DNA from: CAZQSS01 sp964596405
GTDB taxonomy: Bacteria > Patescibacteriota > Patescibacteriia > Magasanikbacterales > UBA10003
Direction of reading: 5' to 3'
NCBI GenBank assembly: GCA_964596405.1
Contig: CAZQSS010000008.1
Coordinates: forward strand, 1 to 32,913
Length of the DNA: 32,913 nt
The position numbers and the translations under genes were made by a program. The notes below the pieces were generated by a model. It was given only the letters and a program-made list of their open reading frames with translations. It had not been told where the DNA came from and searched no databases. Shown here one piece after another: positions 31,360 to 32,913 of this stretch (position 1 is the stretch's first letter; each line of letters starts with the position of its first letter).

Positions 31360-31419
31360 TCAAGAAATAAACGCGTTCTTCATTAACTCGTCGCATTTAA
31401 GTCTGAATTCATGGCAATT
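31360..31419 (-). pseudogene. 3'-terminal relic of an mtnP gene
   Basis: On the minus strand the last 19 codons read NCHEFRLKCDELMKNAFIS and stop, matching the intact MtnP end (CRDCKCEEAMKNAFIS). The DNA GAAATAAACGCGTTCTTCAT is shared exactly. An in-frame TAA lies directly upstream, so nothing more of the gene survives. Confidence 0.85.
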
Positions 31420-31455
31420 TTACTGCGTCTTTGACGGCTAAAACACTGTGCCGCT

Positions 31456-31481
31456 CAACGGCTCAACGGGTTGAGCCGTTG
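31456..31481. repeat. 26-bp palindrome, copy 3 of 3
   Basis: Same arms and GG centre as 285-310. Flanking sequence (about 31437-31508) also resembles that around copy 1 and runs into the last codons of the RelE-like toxin gene. The rest of the gap between 31420 and the toxin stop holds nothing else recognisable. Confidence 0.9.
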
Positions 31482-31492
31482 GCAAAAAACTC

Positions 31493-31741
31493 TTAATACA
31501 CCCCCTGCCGATGCTTGATCTGCACCACAAAAACAATCAATTCATTTTTTATTATTTGATAAATGATTCTATATGGCCAAACACGCAATGAATAAAAATC
31601 CCGCAGTTCTCCTTCAAGCTTTTTACCGAGATCTGGATTTTGGGCAAGTTCAATCAAGGCCAAATTTATTCTGATTTTATATCTTTGATCTATTTTTGCC
31701 AGACTTTTTCGCGCCGCTTTTCTTAAAACAACCTGATACAT
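31493..31741 (-). CDS. RelE/ParE family toxin
   Basis: 82 residues: YQVVLRKAARKSLAKIDQRY, GKKLEGELRDFYSLRVWPYRIIYQI, VFVVQIKHRQGVY. This is the typical RelE/ParE fold pattern with the basic Arg/Lys residues and C-terminal KHR.xxY used by RNA-cleaving RelE-like toxins. It probably cleaves ribosome-bound mRNA when freed from its antitoxin. The start codon lies inside the antitoxin gene (65-bp overlap), so synthesis is presumably coupled. No Shine-Dalgarno seen. ParE-like gyrase inhibition cannot be excluded. Confidence 0.85.
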   Translation of the reverse strand: MYQVVLRKAARKSLAKIDQRYKIRINLALIELAQNPDLGKKLEGELRDFYSLRVWPYRIIYQIIKNELIVFVVQIKHRQGVY

Positions 31742-32039
31742 ATTTTTTACGTGATTTATCGGCCAAAACGAAACCTTCTTTGGCCAAGACCTTTTCCAAA
31801 GTTACGTAATTGCCTTTTTTATAATCTTCTTCCGCTTCTTTAATATCTTTCATTAATTCCGGATCACTCATAATCTCCATGGTTTCCCGCCAGGAATCAA
31901 ATTCGTCAGCCGACATCAAAACCGCCTTGGCTCGGCCGCGCTCGGTTAAAAAAAATCTGGCGCCGGCGGCGGTCTTTTTTACCAAATCAAAAATTTTACC
32001 GCGGGCTTCGGTAATGGAAAGAGAATTTTGAGAGTTCAT
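31677..32039 (-). CDS. Phd/YefM family antitoxin with long basic tail
   Basis: 120 residues. The N-terminal Phd/YefM DNA-binding half (SLSITEARGKIFDLVKKTAA, GARFFLTERGRAKAVLMSAD, EFDSWRETMEIM) is followed by an acidic helix (KDIKEAEEDYKKGNYVTLEKVL) that would neutralise the toxin. The last ~20 residues (SGCFKKSGAKKSGKNRSKI) are basic and overlap the toxin's coding start by 65 bp in another frame, an unusually long overlap. A consensus promoter with a dyad over the -10 lies upstream, consistent with autoregulation by the complex. Confidence 0.85.
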   Translation of the reverse strand: MNSQNSLSITEARGKIFDLVKKTAAGARFFLTERGRAKAVLMSADEFDSWRETMEIMSDPELMKDIKEAEEDYKKGNYVTLEKVLAKEGFVLADKSRKKYVSGCFKKSGAKKSGKNRSKI

Positions 32040-32071
32040 ATTTTTAGTTTGATTTAATTATAAATTGCTGG

Positions 32072-32091
32072 ATTCCCGCTTTCGCGGGAAT
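32072..32091. repeat. ATTCCCGC hairpin in the antitoxin leader
   Basis: ATTCCCGC, TTTC loop, GCGGGAAT, within the longer motif CTGGATTCCCGC..., a dispersed element type seen in many bacterial genomes. It lies in the predicted ~60-nt 5' leader of the toxin-antitoxin transcript. Confidence 0.75.
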
Positions 32092-32100
32092 GACATGATG

Positions 32101-32134
32101 TGTACATTATAGCGTACAGGTAGAAAACTGTCAA
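32101..32134 (-). promoter_or_regulatory. Consensus promoter and dyad operator of the toxin-antitoxin operon
   Basis: Minus strand: TTGACA (32134-32129), 17-bp spacer, TATAAT (32111-32106). The dyad TGTACATTATAGCGTACA (32101-32118; TGTAC/GTACA arms) covers the -10, as expected for an autorepressed Phd/RelE operon. The -35 overlaps the radC stop codon. Confidence 0.85.
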
Positions 32135-32793
32135 ATCAGTTTATGTTCTTTAAAACTGAAAAAGCCGGATTTGACGACTGTCACATGGTCAAGCACCTCA
32201 ATCCCTAAAATTTTTCCCGCTGCCACTAACCTTTTGGTGATTGCCAAATCCTCTTCTGACGGCTCGGTATCTCCGGAGGGATGATTATGCGCCACAATAA
32301 TCTGCGCGGCTAAATGGCGGACGGCCGGCTCAAAAACTTCCCGCGGATGGACGAGGTTGGCATTGAGCGAACCGACGGAAATAATTTCCCGTTTGATTTC
32401 CTGATTTCTGGCATCAAGAAAAAAAATGACAAAATGCTCTTTTTTATTATCGCGGATGTCTTTTAACTGCTCCCAAACATCTTTTGGCGATAGGAGCAGA
32501 GCTGATTGCTTATTTTGCAAGAGCCGACGGCCCAACTCAAAACAAGCGGCAACCTCGCAGGCCTTCGCGCTACCCAACCCAAAAGTATTTTTTAATTCCT
32601 TGACACTTGCCTTAGCTAATCCATCGCCGCCAAACTTTTTTAAGATATTCTTTGCCAATTCTACAACATTTATTCCTTGGCCGCCAATCCTTAAAAGAAT
32701 GGCCAAAAGCTCCGAATTAGAAAGCCGCTCGGGTCCGTATTTTTCGAGTTTTTCTCTTGGGCGGTCTATCTTGGGAAGGTCTTTGATTCTCAT
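32131..32793 (-). CDS. radC: RadC family JAMM protein
   Basis: 220 residues from the ATG at 32793 (MRIKDLPKIDRPREKL). An ATG at 32838 is rejected because it lies inside the promoter. A helix-hairpin-helix-like N-terminus (SELLAILLR, ELKNTFGLGSAKACEVAA) is followed by the MPN/JAMM domain with HFVIFFLDARNQEI, HPREVFEPAVRHLA, and the metal motif HNHPSGDTEPSEED. Family role is unresolved (DNA repair was historically proposed). It is a paralogue of the truncated radC at 1-106. It is followed immediately by the toxin-antitoxin promoter. Confidence 0.93.
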   Translation of the reverse strand: MRIKDLPKIDRPREKLEKYGPERLSNSELLAILLRIGGQGINVVELAKNILKKFGGDGLAKASVKELKNTFGLGSAKACEVAACFELGRRLLQNKQSALLLSPKDVWEQLKDIRDNKKEHFVIFFLDARNQEIKREIISVGSLNANLVHPREVFEPAVRHLAAQIIVAHNHPSGDTEPSEEDLAITKRLVAAGKILGIEVLDHVTVVKSGFFSFKEHKLI

Positions 32794-32809
32794 AATGCTA
32801 ATTTCTCCA

Positions 32810-32838
32810 ATTATATGCTCCTTTTGGGCGGCGGTCAA
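32810..32838 (-). promoter_or_regulatory. radC promoter
   Basis: Minus strand: TTGACC (32838-32833), 17-bp spacer, TATAAT (32815-32810). Expected start near 32803, giving a ~10-nt leader before the ATG at 32793. The remaining bases to 32913 hold no gene I can support. Confidence 0.8.
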
Positions 32839-32913
32839 GCCTTGTTTTTGCCCTTTAGGAGTTAATGGACAAAATTAGGACCCAAAAATGTAATTTTATG
32901 GCATAATATAGAC

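Noticed and set aside
285..31481. CRISPR array from the recurring palindromes
   Set aside because: Copies are tens to thousands of bases apart, without regular spacers, and there are no cas genes.
32794..32838. Upstream in-frame ATG adding 15 residues to RadC
   Set aside because: It lies within the TTGACC/TATAAT promoter, and the paralogue at the left edge begins at the position matching 32793.
1..32913. tRNA or rRNA genes
   Set aside because: I looked for cloverleaf-like segments with TTCRA loops in the gaps between genes and saw none; a covariance-model search would be decisive.

Overview
The window looks like a chromosomal segment of a Patescibacteria (Candidate Phyla Radiation, Parcubacteria-like) bacterium. 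This is an inference. It rests on tightly packed genes that mostly lack a clear Shine-Dalgarno site, a prolyl-tRNA synthetase without its editing domain, salvage-type purine genes, a long dTDP-sugar and glycosyltransferase operon, several PEGA/wHTH/membrane proteins of types common in that group, and many short palindromic elements, some sitting in frame inside genes. TGA is used as a stop (for example in ATGA start/stop overlaps), so the UGA-recoded CPR lineages are unlikely.

Layout. 1-106: start of a radC gene running off the left edge. 345-5898 (minus): mtnP and apt (methylthioadenosine and adenine salvage), proS, a C-terminal processing protease, and murA. Two copies of a ~150-bp composite repeat lie directly upstream of proS and of the protease gene. 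5962-7308 (plus): membrane-anchored PEGA/beta-propeller protein. 7295-9114: a small island of three unrecognised genes with strong promoters, canonical ribosome binding sites and two clear terminators. 9243-21833 (minus): surface-polysaccharide operon with a long-form RmlA-type nucleotidyltransferase, four GT2 glycosyltransferases, a PGI/PMI-type isomerase, RmlD, a Tat-type lytic transglycosylase, an FdtA-type ketoisomerase, an SMR-like carrier, RmlB, a Nudix hydrolase, a HIT protein and a GT-C-like membrane transferase. No rmlC is present. 21855-25675: two large membrane proteins and a membrane-anchored winged-helix protein.

25839-31419 is an accessory island. It is framed by an N-terminal rmlA fragment on the left and a 3'-terminal mtnP fragment on the right, both relics of genes that are intact elsewhere in the window. 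Between them, all on the minus strand, are: a LexA-type S24 repressor with an almost perfect and probably leaderless promoter; a fused PD-(D/E)xK nuclease plus N6-adenine methyltransferase that overlaps lexA; an unknown two-TM protein; an HsdS specificity subunit with two target-recognition domains; and a pRiA4b ORF-3-like protein. There is no HsdR helicase, so the set looks like a BcgI-like (type IIB/IIG) restriction system placed under a self-cleaving SOS-type repressor. This is the most interesting system in the window. Beyond it lie a Phd/RelE toxin-antitoxin pair and a second, complete radC.

A second theme is repeat invasion of genes. At least four sugar-nucleotide or glycosyltransferase genes, plus one GT-C gene, carry short palindromic elements in frame, much like Rickettsia palindromic elements. 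Other copies sit in 5' leaders, supply a stop codon, or appear to rewrite a C-terminus.
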